From positions 2,418,001-2,482,000 of the forward strand of contig NZ_BSDP01000001.1 of NCBI RefSeq assembly GCF_027925245.1: DNA of 64,000 nucleotides, read 5' to 3'. Positions within the stretch are counted from its first letter, which is position 1. The number at the start of each line of letters is the position of its first letter. This DNA is from Agromyces rhizosphaerae (lineage in GTDB: Bacteria > Actinomycetota > Actinomycetes > Actinomycetales > Microbacteriaceae). The notes under the pieces are model-generated. The model searched no databases and was not told where the DNA came from. It was given only the letters and a program-made list of their open reading frames with translations. Below, piece after piece: positions 45,893 to 55,301 of the stretch. Made by a program: the position numbers and the translations under genes.

Positions 45893-46984
45893 ATGTCCGA
45901 CACCCGAACCCCACACACGCCGCTCGCGCGCGTGCTCGCCCTCGCCGTGGCGCTCGTCGCGGTCGTGGGGGTGATCGTGCTCGCGTTCTCGTGGCCGTCG
46001 GTCACCGCCGAGCCGCGCGACCTGCCGGTCGCCATCGCCGGCCCCGAGGAGGCCGTCGCCCAGATCGAGGCCGGGCTCGGCGAGGCGCAGCCCGACGCCA
46101 TCGCGTTCACCGAGGTCGCCGACCGCGACGAGGCCGTCGAGGCCATCGAGGCGCGCGAGGTCTACGGTGCGATCATCCTCGGCCAGCAGCCCGAGGTGCT
46201 CACCTCGTCCGCCGCGAGCGCGGCGGTCGCCCAGCTGCTCAGCGGTGCCGCCGGCCAGCTCCAGCAGGCCGCGAACGCCCAGGCCGCCGCGGCGGCGCAG
46301 GCGCAGGGCCTCGACACCGTGCCGACGATCGAGGTGACGGTCACCGACGTGGTGCCGCTCGCCGACACCGACCCGCGCGGCACGGGCCTCGCGAGCGCCA
46401 TGTTCCCGCTCGTGCTCGGCGGCATGCTCGGCGGCATCGCGATCTCGTTCGCGGTGATCGGCGCCATGCGCCGCATCCTCGCCGTCACCGTCTACTCCGC
46501 CGGCGGCGGGCTCGTGCTCGCAGGCATCCTGGGCGGCTGGTTCGGCTCGCTGCCAGGCGACTACTGGCTGAACGCCGGCGCGATCGCGCTCACGCTGCTC
46601 GCGATCTCCGCGTTCATCACGGGCATGTCCGCGCTGCTCGGCCGGGCTGGCCTCGGCCTCGGCGCGCTGACGATCCTGCTCGTGGCGAACCCGATCTCGT
46701 CGGCGGCAGTGCCGAAGGAGTTCCTGCCCGCCCCGTGGGGCGAGGTCGGCCAGTGGTTCCCGCCGGGCGCCGGTGCGACGCTGCTGCGCGACGTGAACTA
46801 CTTCCCGAACGCCGACGCGGCCTTCCCGCTGCTCGTGCTCACCGGCTGGGCCGTCGTGGGGCTCGCGCTCTCGCTCGTCGGCCACTTCCGCACGGCCGGG
46901 GGCGCGGAGTCCGACGCCGAGGCCGCGCACGAGGACGACCGCGTGGACGAGTCGGAGCCCGAGCCGGAGCCCGTGCAGCCCTAG
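45893..46984 (+). CDS. Membrane protein of ABC-2/YhgE-like type, TetR-controlled
   Basis: 363 aa; ATG 45893 with AGGAGGAG just upstream. One N-terminal helix (about 15-40), an extracytoplasmic domain of about 120 residues with an Ala/Gln-rich coiled-coil part (QLQQAANAQAAAAAQAQG), then five helices and an acidic tail (SEPEPEPVQP). This resembles YhgE/Pip or DUF3533 proteins and single-subunit ABC-2 permeases. No ATPase lies next to it. Its divergent TetR gene suggests an inducible efflux or envelope-stress role. Confidence 0.75.
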   Translation: MSDTRTPHTPLARVLALAVALVAVVGVIVLAFSWPSVTAEPRDLPVAIAGPEEAVAQIEAGLGEAQPDAIAFTEVADRDEAVEAIEAREVYGAIILGQQPEVLTSSAASAAVAQLLSGAAGQLQQAANAQAAAAAQAQGLDTVPTIEVTVTDVVPLADTDPRGTGLASAMFPLVLGGMLGGIAISFAVIGAMRRILAVTVYSAGGGLVLAGILGGWFGSLPGDYWLNAGAIALTLLAISAFITGMSALLGRAGLGLGALTILLVANPISSAAVPKEFLPAPWGEVGQWFPPGAGATLLRDVNYFPNADAAFPLLVLTGWAVVGLALSLVGHFRTAGGAESDAEAAHEDDRVDESEPEPEPVQP

Positions 46985-46987
46985 GCG

Positions 46988-48037
46988 TCAGTCCTCGTCG
47001 CGCGCCGCGAGCACCCGGGCGGTCTCCCGCCCGGGTGCGTTGCGGCGCCCCTCGCGCGACCCCGCCAGCTTCGCCGCGATGTGCTCGCCGACGGTGATCG
47101 GCGGGTACAGCGGCTCCTCACCCGCCGGCACGGTCGTCGGGATCGCCTCGATCAGCGCGTCGGCGTTGCCGTCGTGGAAGTACGCGGCGCTGCGCCGGCG
47201 CTCGATCGTGCCGCCGACGATCGGCGGCTTCACGCGGTGCAGCGTCGACATCCAGCGCTCGTTGGTCCAGCGCGCCGTGAGGTCGCCCAGGTTGATGAGC
47301 AGCGCCCCGGGGTCGGGGGAGACGTCGTGCCATCCGCCGTCGGTGCCGAGCACCTGCAGGCCGCGCACGCGGTCGGCCCAGAGCACGGTCACGATGCCGT
47401 AGTCGGTGTGCTCGCCCATGCCCGTGAGGTCGCCGTCGAGCCGCACGTCGGTGCCGGCGGGCAGGGCGTAGTTGTTCATGCGCAGCACGTCGAGCGAGTG
47501 GTCCGTGCGGCTCGTGAACACCGACGCGTCGACGCCCAGCGCGTCGGCGAAGATTCGGGTCATCGTGCGCGCGACCCGGCCGGCCTCCGCGAAGTACGCC
47601 TCGACCGGGGCGCGGAACCCCGGGGCATCCGCGTCGGGCCAGGTGTTCTCGGCGTAGTGCACGGGGTCGACCTCGACGCCCGGGAAGTCGCTCGCCGCGA
47701 GCCCCACGTTGAACGCCTCGAAGAAGTCGTTCATGCGGTTCGCGCTCTCGACGCCGAGGCTGAGGCTCAGCGACTCGGTCTTGGGCGGTGCGTAGCCGCG
47801 GTTGATGCCGGCGGGCGTGCGGTACTCCCGCTTCGCGTCCATCTCGAGGCCGAAGAACTCGTCCATCGCGCCCGCGAGCCCGTCGGTGACCGGCTCGGGG
47901 ATGCCGTGGCCGAGCACCTGGATGAACCCGACCTCGTTGCAGGCACGGTCGACGGCGCGGGCCACCTCGGCACGGGCCGCGTCGTCGCCACCGGCGACGT
48001 AGGGCGTGATGTCGACCACGGGAACGGAGAAGGGCAT
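46988..48037 (-). CDS. 2-oxoglutarate/Fe(II)-dependent oxygenase (isopenicillin-N-synthase-like)
   Basis: 349 aa. N-terminal VPVVDITPYVAGG and GFIQVLGHGIPEP belong to the DIOX_N region; iron ligands are His/Asp in GEHTDYGIVTVLW and the distal His in STLHRVKPP, with RRRSAAYFHDGN carrying the Arg that binds 2-oxoglutarate. Substrates of this family include small metabolites and natural products; nothing nearby identifies this one. It is convergent with the preceding membrane gene. Confidence 0.9.
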   Translation of the reverse strand: MPFSVPVVDITPYVAGGDDAARAEVARAVDRACNEVGFIQVLGHGIPEPVTDGLAGAMDEFFGLEMDAKREYRTPAGINRGYAPPKTESLSLSLGVESANRMNDFFEAFNVGLAASDFPGVEVDPVHYAENTWPDADAPGFRAPVEAYFAEAGRVARTMTRIFADALGVDASVFTSRTDHSLDVLRMNNYALPAGTDVRLDGDLTGMGEHTDYGIVTVLWADRVRGLQVLGTDGGWHDVSPDPGALLINLGDLTARWTNERWMSTLHRVKPPIVGGTIERRRSAAYFHDGNADALIEAIPTTVPAGEEPLYPPITVGEHIAAKLAGSREGRRNAPGRETARVLAARDED

Positions 48038-48125
48038 GTGCCGGATGCTACGCCGAAGCCGTTTCGCGCGGGTTACCCCGCGGCATCCGCTCGCCCCCTG
48101 CCGTGCCCGACCGTGCCCGGCGGGG

Positions 48126-48485
48126 TCACTCGGGGAGCTGGCTGCGCCCGTGCAGGATGCCGCTCACGGTCGCGACGATCGTGAACACGACCGCGACGAT
48201 CGGCTGGCCGAGCCCCCACCATGCGAGCGCGGCCGACAGCATGACCGCGAGCTCGACGAGGGCGCGGCCGAACACGTCGACTCGGAAGACCGCCTTGGGC
48301 GACACGAACAGCGCCCAGGCGAGGATCGCGAGTGCGGGTGCGCCGATGCCGATCAGCACGCCCGGCCACGGCAGCGGCCAGGCGAGGAACCCCCAGATGG
48401 CGAGCGACACGAACGCGAACAGCTCGAGGAAGAAGCGGAGGATGTCGTTCGGGCCGATGGCGGGGGAATTCGGGGTCTCGGTCAC
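48126..48485 (-). CDS. YrdB/DUF2568 family membrane protein
   Basis: 119 aa from GTG 48485. Four hydrophobic segments, with signature NDILRFFLELFAFVSLAIWG at the first helix and SPKAVFRVDVFGRALVELAV in the middle, as in YrdB-family proteins. Function unknown. It lies 17 nt downstream of purU and may be co-transcribed with it. Confidence 0.82.
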   Translation of the reverse strand: MTETPNSPAIGPNDILRFFLELFAFVSLAIWGFLAWPLPWPGVLIGIGAPALAILAWALFVSPKAVFRVDVFGRALVELAVMLSAALAWWGLGQPIVAVVFTIVATVSGILHGRSQLPE

Positions 48486-48502
48486 CGCACGATTCTACGT
48501 GC

Positions 48503-49405
48503 TCAGCGGAAGATGATCGTGCGCGCCCCGTCGAGCAGCACGCGGTGCTCCGCGAACCACTTCACGGCCTGCGTGAGCGTGCGGCTCTCCTCGTCCTGGC
48601 CGATCGCGACGAGCTCGGACGGCGTGCGGCTGTGGTCGACGCGCACGACGTTCTGCTCGATGATCGGGCCCTCGTCGAGGTCGCTCGTGACGAAGTGCGC
48701 GGTCGCGCCGATGAGCTTCACGCCGCGGGCGTGCGCCTGGCGGTACGGGTTCGCGCCCTTGAAGCCCGGCAGGAACGAGTGGTGGATGTTGATGCAGCGA
48801 CCCTCGAGCGCGGCGCAGAGCTCGGGGGAGAGGATCTGCATGTAGCGCGCGAGCACGACCAGCTCGATGTCGTGCTCGTCGACCGCCTCGAGCACGCGCC
48901 GCTCGAACGCGGCCTTCGACGCGGCATCCGTCACCGGCAGCGACTCGAACGGCACGCCGTAGAAGTCGACCAGGTCGCGGAGCGTGCCGTGGTTCGACAG
49001 CACGAGCGGGATCTCGACGGGCAGCTGGCCCGCGCGCTGGCGGAAGAGCAGGTCGTTCACGCAGTGGCCCGCGGTCGACGCGAGCACGAGCGTGCGCGAG
49101 GGGCGGCCGACCTCGTCGAGGCGCCACTCCATGTCGAAGCGCTCGACGACCGGCGCGAGCGCCTCGCCGAACTCCGCGCGGCCCGCGGGCGACTCGACCT
49201 GCAGGCGCATGAAGAAGCGGCCGGTGTCGAGGCTCGCGAACTGCTGGCTCTCGGTGATGTTGCCGCGGGCGGCGACGATCGCGCCGCTGACCGCGTGCAC
49301 GATGCCCGGGCCGTCGGTGCAGACGAAGGAGAGGACCCAGTGGTGCAGGTGCTCGGACGCCTCGTGCTCGGGGGCCTGCTCGGATGCCGCGGGACTGCTG
49401 TTCAC
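48503..49405 (-). CDS. purU: Formyltetrahydrofolate deformylase
   Basis: 300 aa from GTG 49405 (ATG 49423 is an alternative). An N-terminal ACT domain (about 28-95, LSFVCTDGPGIVHAVSGAI) is followed by a formyltransferase-like domain with INIHHSFLPGFKGANPY and GATAHFVTSDLDEGPII, which hold the catalytic Asn, His and Asp. It hydrolyses 10-formyl-THF to formate and THF, balancing one-carbon pools and supplying formate. A TATCCT box 6 nt before the GTG and no Shine-Dalgarno suggest a leaderless mRNA. Confidence 0.94.
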   Translation of the reverse strand: MNSSPAASEQAPEHEASEHLHHWVLSFVCTDGPGIVHAVSGAIVAARGNITESQQFASLDTGRFFMRLQVESPAGRAEFGEALAPVVERFDMEWRLDEVGRPSRTLVLASTAGHCVNDLLFRQRAGQLPVEIPLVLSNHGTLRDLVDFYGVPFESLPVTDAASKAAFERRVLEAVDEHDIELVVLARYMQILSPELCAALEGRCINIHHSFLPGFKGANPYRQAHARGVKLIGATAHFVTSDLDEGPIIEQNVVRVDHSRTPSELVAIGQDEESRTLTQAVKWFAEHRVLLDGARTIIFR

Positions 49406-49541
49406 CCGGCAAGGATATGACATCGGGTACACTCGTCTGCGGTCGTCGGTCACCGTCGGCCCTGGGCGCGCACAACAGCGCGTAGTCGACCCGCCAGCGT
49501 GCACACTCCGCGGCGGGGAACGCCGTCGGGACAGCTGCATC

Positions 49542-50789
49542 ATGACTGCCACCGAATCCGTATCCGTTCGCGCGCGCTCGCGCGCCTTCCCGTGGACCCC
49601 GCTCGCCGTGCTCGGGGCCGCGGTCTTCCTCTCCGTGACCGGCGAGATGCTGCCGGCGGGCCTGCTGCCCGAGATGAGCGCCGACCTGCGCGTCGCCGAG
49701 CCCGCGATCGGGCTGCTCGTCACGGTCTTCGCGTTCACGGTCGTCGCCACGAGCGCGCCGCTGACCGCGCTGACCCAGTGGATGCCGCGCCGCCGCCTGC
49801 TCGTGATCGCGTTGTCGGTGCTCGCGGTGGCGCAGCTGCTCACCGCGGTCTCGCCCGACTACGCCTGGATCGTCGGGTCGCGCGTCGTCGGCGGCCTCGC
49901 GCACGGCGTGTTCTGGGCCCTCGTGGCCGCGTACGCGGCGCGCCTGGTGCCCCGCGAGCTCGTCGGCCGCGCCGTCGCGGTCGTGCTCGGCGGCGGCACG
50001 CTCGCGCTCGTGCTCGGCGTGCCGCTGGCCACCACGCTCGGCCAGGCGGCCGGGTGGCGCACCGCGTTCCTGCTGCTCGGCGTGCTCACGGCCGTCGGCG
50101 CGCTGCTCGTGCGCGCGGTGTTGCCGTTCGCCCAGGGCACCGCCGAAAAGGCACACGACGAAGCGGATGCCCCCGCGGCGCGCCCGGTGCTCCGCGACGC
50201 GACCGTGCCGGCCGTCGTCGCGGTGTGCGTGGTGACCGCACTCACGATGACCGGCCAGTACGCGCTGTACACCTACGTCGCCCCGCTGCTGACCGACGTG
50301 GTCGGCGTGCGCTCGGGCACGGTCGGCCCGCTCCTGTTCGTGTACGGCATCGCCGGCGCCGTCGGGCTCGTGCTCGCCGGCTCGGTGCTCGGCCGCCGGC
50401 CCACGGCCGGCCTGGTCGTGGCGATGTCGGCCGCCGCGGCCGCGGTCGTCGGCATCGTGTTGGCGCAGGGGTCGACCGTGCTCGCGCTGGCCGCGTTCGC
50501 GCTCTGGGGCGTGGCGTTCGGGGCCGTGCCGCCGCTGCTGCAGACCCGCCTGCTGCAGAGCGCCTCGCCGCGCATCCGCGACGTCGCGAGCGCGCTCTAC
50601 ACGACCGCGTTCAACGTCGGCATCGGCGGCGGCGCGATGGTCGGCGCGCTGCTGTACGGCGGCTTCGGCGTGGTCGCGCTGCCGTTCGCGTTCGCGATCG
50701 TGCTGCTCGCGGCGGTCGGCGCGGTGCTGGCGCCGGTGCTGCGGGCGCGTCGCCGGGCCGGCGTCGCCGGTCCGGCCGCGACGAGCTAG
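49542..50789 (+). CDS. MFS transporter (AraJ/Cmr-type drug or sugar efflux)
   Basis: 415 aa with 12 predicted helices. Motif-A-like loop after helix 2 (TALTQWMPRRRLLVIAL) and motif C region (GGGTLALVLGVPLATTLGQAAGWR) indicate a drug:H+ antiporter of the AraJ/YdhP type. Divergent from purU, it has an untranslated stretch of about 100 nt if the TACACT box (49428-49433) is its -10, and no visible Shine-Dalgarno. The end overlaps the convergent sigma-factor gene by 4 nt. Confidence 0.88.
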   Translation: MTATESVSVRARSRAFPWTPLAVLGAAVFLSVTGEMLPAGLLPEMSADLRVAEPAIGLLVTVFAFTVVATSAPLTALTQWMPRRRLLVIALSVLAVAQLLTAVSPDYAWIVGSRVVGGLAHGVFWALVAAYAARLVPRELVGRAVAVVLGGGTLALVLGVPLATTLGQAAGWRTAFLLLGVLTAVGALLVRAVLPFAQGTAEKAHDEADAPAARPVLRDATVPAVVAVCVVTALTMTGQYALYTYVAPLLTDVVGVRSGTVGPLLFVYGIAGAVGLVLAGSVLGRRPTAGLVVAMSAAAAAVVGIVLAQGSTVLALAAFALWGVAFGAVPPLLQTRLLQSASPRIRDVASALYTTAFNVGIGGGAMVGALLYGGFGVVALPFAFAIVLLAAVGAVLAPVLRARRRAGVAGPAATS

Positions 50790-52393
50790 CCGACCGCGAC
50801 CGGGGTGCCGAGGAGCCCGTCGACCAGGTAGGCCACGGTGACCTCGGTGTGCGGCCCGACGATCCAGTGCGGGATGAGCTCGCTCGTGCCGTCGGCCGCG
50901 AGCACGAGGAGCCGCTCGACCTGCCCGTCGACCGACACCGCCACGGTGGCGCCCGGAGTTCCGGTCAGGACCAGGTCGTGGATGACGCCCCCCGAGACCT
51001 GGACCGACACGAACGGCGCGTCCGAGGCCGTCGGGTCGTCCCCGCCGTCGCCGCCCGTGGGCGGGGGAGCGGGCGCGATCGGCTCGGGCGCGGCTTCGCC
51101 GGGCACCGCCTCGTCGTCGGCGGGGGCGTCGGACGCCGACTCGTCGTCGGGCGCCTCGTCGGCCGCCTGGTCGGCCGCCTGATCGTCCGCCGGGTCGTCC
51201 GCAGCACCGGGCTCGTCGGTCGCCCGCGGGTCGGTCGCGTCCGGCGTCTGGCTGATGAGCTCCTCGATCGGCCCCGGCCCCGGTGCCGAGTCCCCGGCGG
51301 TGCCGTCGTCGCCCGAGTCGAGGCCGGACGCGGCCACCGCCGCGGCGGGCGCCGCCGACGTGGCATCCGTCTCGCCCACCAGCGTCGGACCCAGCGCGAC
51401 CGCGGCCACGACCGTCGCGGCGACCGCGGCGGTGCCGACTGCCGCGCCGGTGATCGCCCCGCCGGACATGCCCGAGCCCGATGAGCCGCCGTTCGCCGCA
51501 CCCCCTGCGCCGGCGGCGCCCATCGCGACGACCGTCGCGGGCGCGCCGGCCTGCAGCCATCCGGCGTACGCGGTCGCGCCGGTGGCGCCCGCGCTGAGCG
51601 GGAGCAGCACCATCGCCAGCCGCGAGCCGACCTCGTGCGCCTCGACGGCCACGATCGTGCAGCGCGCGCACTCGTCGAGATGCGCGTCGACCCGGGTCGC
51701 GTCGCGTGCACCGAGCCTGCCGCGTGCGTAGGTGCCGAGCCGCTCGATGGTCCACCCGCACTCGGTCTCGGGGTCGGAGTCCTGCAGGTGCACCCGGATC
51801 CAGGCCTGGCGCAGTCCCTCGCGCGCCCGGTAGGCGAGCGCCGCGGTGGCGTTGGCCGACATGCCGAGCAGCGGCGCGACCTCGCGCGGCGCCATCTGCT
51901 CGACCTCGCTGTACCAGAGCACCTCCTGCCAGCGGGTCGGCAGCGACCGGAACGCGCGCGCCGTCAGCCCGCGGTCGAGCGCCTCCAGTGCCGCGTGCTC
52001 GTCGGTGGCCGGGTCGGGCTGCAGGTCCAGGTCGTCGACGGGCAGTTCGCTCGCGCGGCGGCCCCAGCTCGCGGCCGTGTTGCGGATGGTCGTGAACAGG
52101 TACGGGCGGAACGCGCCGCGCGGCCCGCCGCCCGCGACCACGGCGTCGTAGATCCGCGCGAACGCCTCGGCGACGAGGTCCTCGGGGTCGAGCGAGCTGA
52201 ACGAGCGCGCGACGGTCACCCCGGCCGCGGCGTGGCGGCGGAAGAGCTCGCCGAACGCGTCCTTGTCGCCCTCGCGGGCGCGCTCGACCAGCCGTGCGTC
52301 GCTCTGCCGGTGCGGCGAGCGTGCGGTGATCAGGGGGCTCACGCGGCGCTCTCGGGTATCGGGGATGGTGAGGGGGTATCGGGTACCAGCCAT
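50786..52393 (-). CDS. ECF-type sigma factor fused to zinc-finger anti-sigma, membrane helix and extracellular domain
   Basis: 535 aa from ATG 52393 (GTG 52342 also possible). Residues about 35-105: sigma region 2 (GDKDAFGELFRRHAAAG, DPEDLVAEAFARIYDAV). About 145-205: region 4 (FRSLPTRWQEVLWYSEVEQM, LLGMSANATAALAYRAREGL). About 215-260: an HxxxCxxC zinc-finger like anti-sigma ZAS domains (HLDECARC). After a Gly/Ser/Ala stretch comes one hydrophobic helix (about 315-340), then about 110 acidic, Pro-rich residues and a beta domain (about 450-535). Sigma, inhibitor and sensor appear to be one membrane-bound polypeptide, a layout resembling the ECF groups that carry C-terminal extensions. Confidence 0.85.
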   Translation of the reverse strand: MAGTRYPLTIPDTRERRVSPLITARSPHRQSDARLVERAREGDKDAFGELFRRHAAAGVTVARSFSSLDPEDLVAEAFARIYDAVVAGGGPRGAFRPYLFTTIRNTAASWGRRASELPVDDLDLQPDPATDEHAALEALDRGLTARAFRSLPTRWQEVLWYSEVEQMAPREVAPLLGMSANATAALAYRAREGLRQAWIRVHLQDSDPETECGWTIERLGTYARGRLGARDATRVDAHLDECARCTIVAVEAHEVGSRLAMVLLPLSAGATGATAYAGWLQAGAPATVVAMGAAGAGGAANGGSSGSGMSGGAITGAAVGTAAVAATVVAAVALGPTLVGETDATSAAPAAAVAASGLDSGDDGTAGDSAPGPGPIEELISQTPDATDPRATDEPGAADDPADDQAADQAADEAPDDESASDAPADDEAVPGEAAPEPIAPAPPPTGGDGGDDPTASDAPFVSVQVSGGVIHDLVLTGTPGATVAVSVDGQVERLLVLAADGTSELIPHWIVGPHTEVTVAYLVDGLLGTPVAVG

Positions 52394-52534
52394 TCCACCA
52401 GAGATTCGCCGATTCCGCTCGCGAAGTTCGCGTCATGAAACGCACGTCGGCGCATCTCTTCGGGTGAGGGACGCCCGCGGCCCGCTCGGGGGGAGCGCGT
52501 GGCAGTCCGCTCGGGGGAGCGGATCCGACGGGCC

Positions 52535-52570
52535 GGGTCCGGGGGCGATGGGGAACACGCCCCCGGGCCC
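52535..52570 (-). terminator. Probable terminator after the GH20-nagA operon
   Basis: A 13-bp stem (52535-52547 with 52558-52570, one G-U) with a 10-nt loop lies 28 nt downstream of the nagA stop in the direction of transcription. No T-run. The rest of the 204-nt gap to the sigma gene shows no ORF. Confidence 0.55.
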
Positions 52571-52597
52571 CTCCCGTCGACCCTCGGCCCGGCAGGT

Positions 52598-53746
52598 TCA
52601 GTCGAGCGGATGCCCCCGGCTGAACACCCGCTCGACGCGCAGCGCGTCGTCGAGCAGCACCGCGTCGGCCGCGCAGCCGGGCTCGAGCCGGCCGAGGTCG
52701 ACCGAGCGGCCGATGGCCGCAGCGGGCGCGACCGTGGCCGCGTCGATCGCCTGCACGGGGTCGATGCGGCAGTCGAGCACGGTGCGGCGCACGGCCTCGT
52801 CGAGCGTGAGGGTCGAGCCGGCGATCGCGCCGTTCGAGCGCAGCCGCGCGACGCCGTCGGCGACCACGACCTCGAGCCCGCCGAGCACGGCGTCGCCGTC
52901 GCCCATGCCGGTGGCCGACATCGCGTCGGTCACGAGCGCGACCCGTCCGGGCGCGCCCTGGAAGGCCAACCGCGCGACCTCGGGGTGCACGTGCACGCCG
53001 TCGTGGATGATCTCGAGCGTCACGTGCGACTCGCGCATGGCTGCGGCGATGGGTCCGGGTGCACGGTGGTGGATGCCCGGCATGGCGTTGAACGCGTGGG
53101 TGAGCACGCTCGCGCCGGCGTCGAACGCGGCCAGCGCCTCGTCGAACGTGGCGGCCGTGTGCCCCACCGCGACGGTGACGCCCGAAGCGACGAGGCGGCG
53201 CACCGCGTCGAGCGCCCCGGGCAGCTCGGGTGCGATCGTGATCATCCGCAGCGTCCCGTCGGCGGCCTCGAGCAGGCGGTCGACGGATGCCGCGTCGGGA
53301 ACCGCGAGCGCCGCCGGATCGTGCGCGCCGCGGAACTCGGGCTGCAGGAACGGGCCCTCGAGGTGGCTGCCGAGCACGCGCGGGTCGGCGCGCGCCGCGT
53401 CGCGGATGACCGCGAGCCGTTCGACGAGCGCGTCGACGGGCGCGGACACGAGCGAGAGCAAGGAGCGGGTGGCGCCGTGGCGGCGGTGCACGTCGAGCGC
53501 GGTCGCGATCGCGTCGGGGCCCTCGTCGAACGAGGCCCCGCCGGCGCCGTGGCAGTGCAGGTCGACGAACCCGGGCACGAGCCAGCGCCCCGCGGCATCC
53601 GTCGTCTCGGTGGCGTCGTCGGCGAGCTCGCGCCACGAGTCGCCGCGACCGGCATGGGTGACCAGGTCGCCGTCGAAGCGCACCCAGGCGTCGATGATGA
53701 CGTCGTGGGAGCCGGCGCGTCGCGCGGTGTGGATGACGAGGCTCAC
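52598..53746 (-). CDS. nagA: N-acetylglucosamine-6-phosphate deacetylase
   Basis: 382 aa. GTG 53746 is chosen over GTG 53755 because it overlaps the GH20 stop as GTGA. Metal-dependent amidohydrolase: GFVDLHCHG, HLEGPF (metal Glu), VGHTAAT, HAFNAMPGIHHR, IHDGVHVHP and the catalytic Asp in VTDAMSATG. It removes acetate from GlcNAc-6-P to feed NagB, which is encoded in the separate operon at 41091. Confidence 0.95.
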   Translation of the reverse strand: MSLVIHTARRAGSHDVIIDAWVRFDGDLVTHAGRGDSWRELADDATETTDAAGRWLVPGFVDLHCHGAGGASFDEGPDAIATALDVHRRHGATRSLLSLVSAPVDALVERLAVIRDAARADPRVLGSHLEGPFLQPEFRGAHDPAALAVPDAASVDRLLEAADGTLRMITIAPELPGALDAVRRLVASGVTVAVGHTAATFDEALAAFDAGASVLTHAFNAMPGIHHRAPGPIAAAMRESHVTLEIIHDGVHVHPEVARLAFQGAPGRVALVTDAMSATGMGDGDAVLGGLEVVVADGVARLRSNGAIAGSTLTLDEAVRRTVLDCRIDPVQAIDAATVAPAAAIGRSVDLGRLEPGCAADAVLLDDALRVERVFSRGHPLD

Positions 53747-55287
53747 GCGGCCCACCCTATGCCCCGGTGCGGTGCCGGTTCAGAGCCGTGGCACGCGACG
53801 CCCATCGCGGCCAGCCGGGCGCGCAGCGCATCGAGCCGGAGGTCGAACCCGGCGAGGTCGCGCGCGGCCGTCGCGGGCGACCACGCGATCTCCGCGACGG
53901 CAGCGAGCCGCGGGAAGAGCAGCCACTCCGCCTCGGCGAGGGTCGTGACGGTCTCGGTCCAGAGCGGCGCCTCGATGCCGAGGAGGTCGGACTCGTCGAG
54001 CCCCGGCACGATGCGCTCGGGGTCCCACCCGTACGAGTCGGCGAGCGAGTTCGGCCCGTCCGCCCAGTCCTGTCCGAGCGGCCGCCCCTCGGGGCCGTCG
54101 ACGCCGTCGGGGTACGAGATGTCGAGGTACGCCACGTCGGCGGGGGAGAGGATGACCCGTCCGCCCTGCTCGACGAACGCGCGCGTGCGCTCGGCCGAGT
54201 CGTCCCGCGGGGTGGTGAAGCTCCAGTACTGCCCGATCGTGCCCGCCGGCAGTTCCCGCGACCTCCCGAGCTCGTGCCAGCCGATCACGGCCTTGCCGGT
54301 GCCGGCGGCGATCGCGGACGCACGCGCGACGAACGCCAGGTAGTCGTCGTCGCCCATCGAGAGCGTCTCGTCGCCGCCGAGGTGCAGGTACGGGCCGGGC
54401 GTCATCGCCGCGACCTCGCCGAGCACGCGCTCGACGAAGGTCCAGGTGGCGGGCGAATGCGGGTCGAGTCCCGAGAACCCGACCTCGACGCCCTCGTACG
54501 GTGCCGGCGCGACGCCGTCGGGGTTCAGCTCCGGCACGGCCGTGAGCGCCGCGTGGGTGTGGCCGGGCAGGTCGATCTCGGGCACGACGGTGAGGTGGCG
54601 GGCTGCGGCGTGGGCGACGATGCGCGCGTAGTCGGCCTTCGAGTAGTGGCCGCCGCCGCGCCCGTCGACCGAGGTCGAGGCGCCGATGCCGGTGAGCGCG
54701 GGGTACGCGTCGATCGCGACGCGCCAGCCCTGGTCGTCGGTGAGGTGCAGGTGCAGGTGGTTGACCTTGAGCAGTGCGACCTCGTCGATGAGCCGCTCGA
54801 CCTCCTCGACGGTGAGGAAGTGGCGGGCGACGTCGAGCATCACGCCGCGGTAGGCGAACCGGGGCGCGTCGGTGATGCGCACCGCCGGCACGGTGACGGG
54901 CACGGGGCCGTCGGATGCCTCGAGCTCGACCGGCAGCAGCTGGCGCAGCGTCTGCACGCCGAAGAACAGGCCCGCCGCCGCGGGTGCGATGAGGCGGATG
55001 CCGCGTGCATCGACGTCGAGCCGGTACGACTCGTCGCCCGAGCCGTCGTCCTCGAGCGCGAGCACGATGTCCCCGTCCCGGGCGTCGTGCTGCACGACCT
55101 CCGGCGCGCTCCCGGTCGCGGGGCGCAGCAGCTGGGCGAGGTACCCCGCGACCTCTTCCGCCGCGGTCCCGACGGCGACGATCCGCGCGCCCGGCCCCAG
55201 CTCGAACGGCTCCGCGTCCTTGGGCCGTTCGAGCGACACGGGCGCGGGAATGACGGCGGGCAGGGGCATCCGGTTCGACGTGGTCAT
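53743..55287 (-). CDS. Glycoside hydrolase family 20, beta-N-acetylhexosaminidase
   Basis: 514 aa from ATG 55287 (an earlier in-frame start adds 8 residues). An N-terminal GH20b-like domain (about 15-135) is followed by the catalytic barrel: FAYRGVMLDVARHF, HLHLTDDQGWR, DLPGHTHAAL and the catalytic Asp-Glu pair in LHLGGDE. No signal peptide is visible, so it is probably cytoplasmic and acts on imported chitooligosaccharides. Translationally coupled to nagA. A 25-bp palindrome sits just upstream. Confidence 0.94.
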   Translation of the reverse strand: MTTSNRMPLPAVIPAPVSLERPKDAEPFELGPGARIVAVGTAAEEVAGYLAQLLRPATGSAPEVVQHDARDGDIVLALEDDGSGDESYRLDVDARGIRLIAPAAAGLFFGVQTLRQLLPVELEASDGPVPVTVPAVRITDAPRFAYRGVMLDVARHFLTVEEVERLIDEVALLKVNHLHLHLTDDQGWRVAIDAYPALTGIGASTSVDGRGGGHYSKADYARIVAHAAARHLTVVPEIDLPGHTHAALTAVPELNPDGVAPAPYEGVEVGFSGLDPHSPATWTFVERVLGEVAAMTPGPYLHLGGDETLSMGDDDYLAFVARASAIAAGTGKAVIGWHELGRSRELPAGTIGQYWSFTTPRDDSAERTRAFVEQGGRVILSPADVAYLDISYPDGVDGPEGRPLGQDWADGPNSLADSYGWDPERIVPGLDESDLLGIEAPLWTETVTTLAEAEWLLFPRLAAVAEIAWSPATAARDLAGFDLRLDALRARLAAMGVACHGSEPAPHRGIGWAA

Positions 55288-55301
55288 GCGGCATCCGTTC
55301 G

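Noticed and set aside
49424..49541. Possible riboswitch in the leader of the MFS gene
   Set aside because: There is about 100 nt of leader with small stems, but I could not match any known aptamer consensus.
48495..53636. A 1713-codon open frame on the minus strand, and others such as 34016-37336 and 540-2171
   Set aside because: These are shadows of real genes on the other frames in very GC-rich DNA. Their translations are Arg/Gly/Ala/Pro-rich with no domain motifs.
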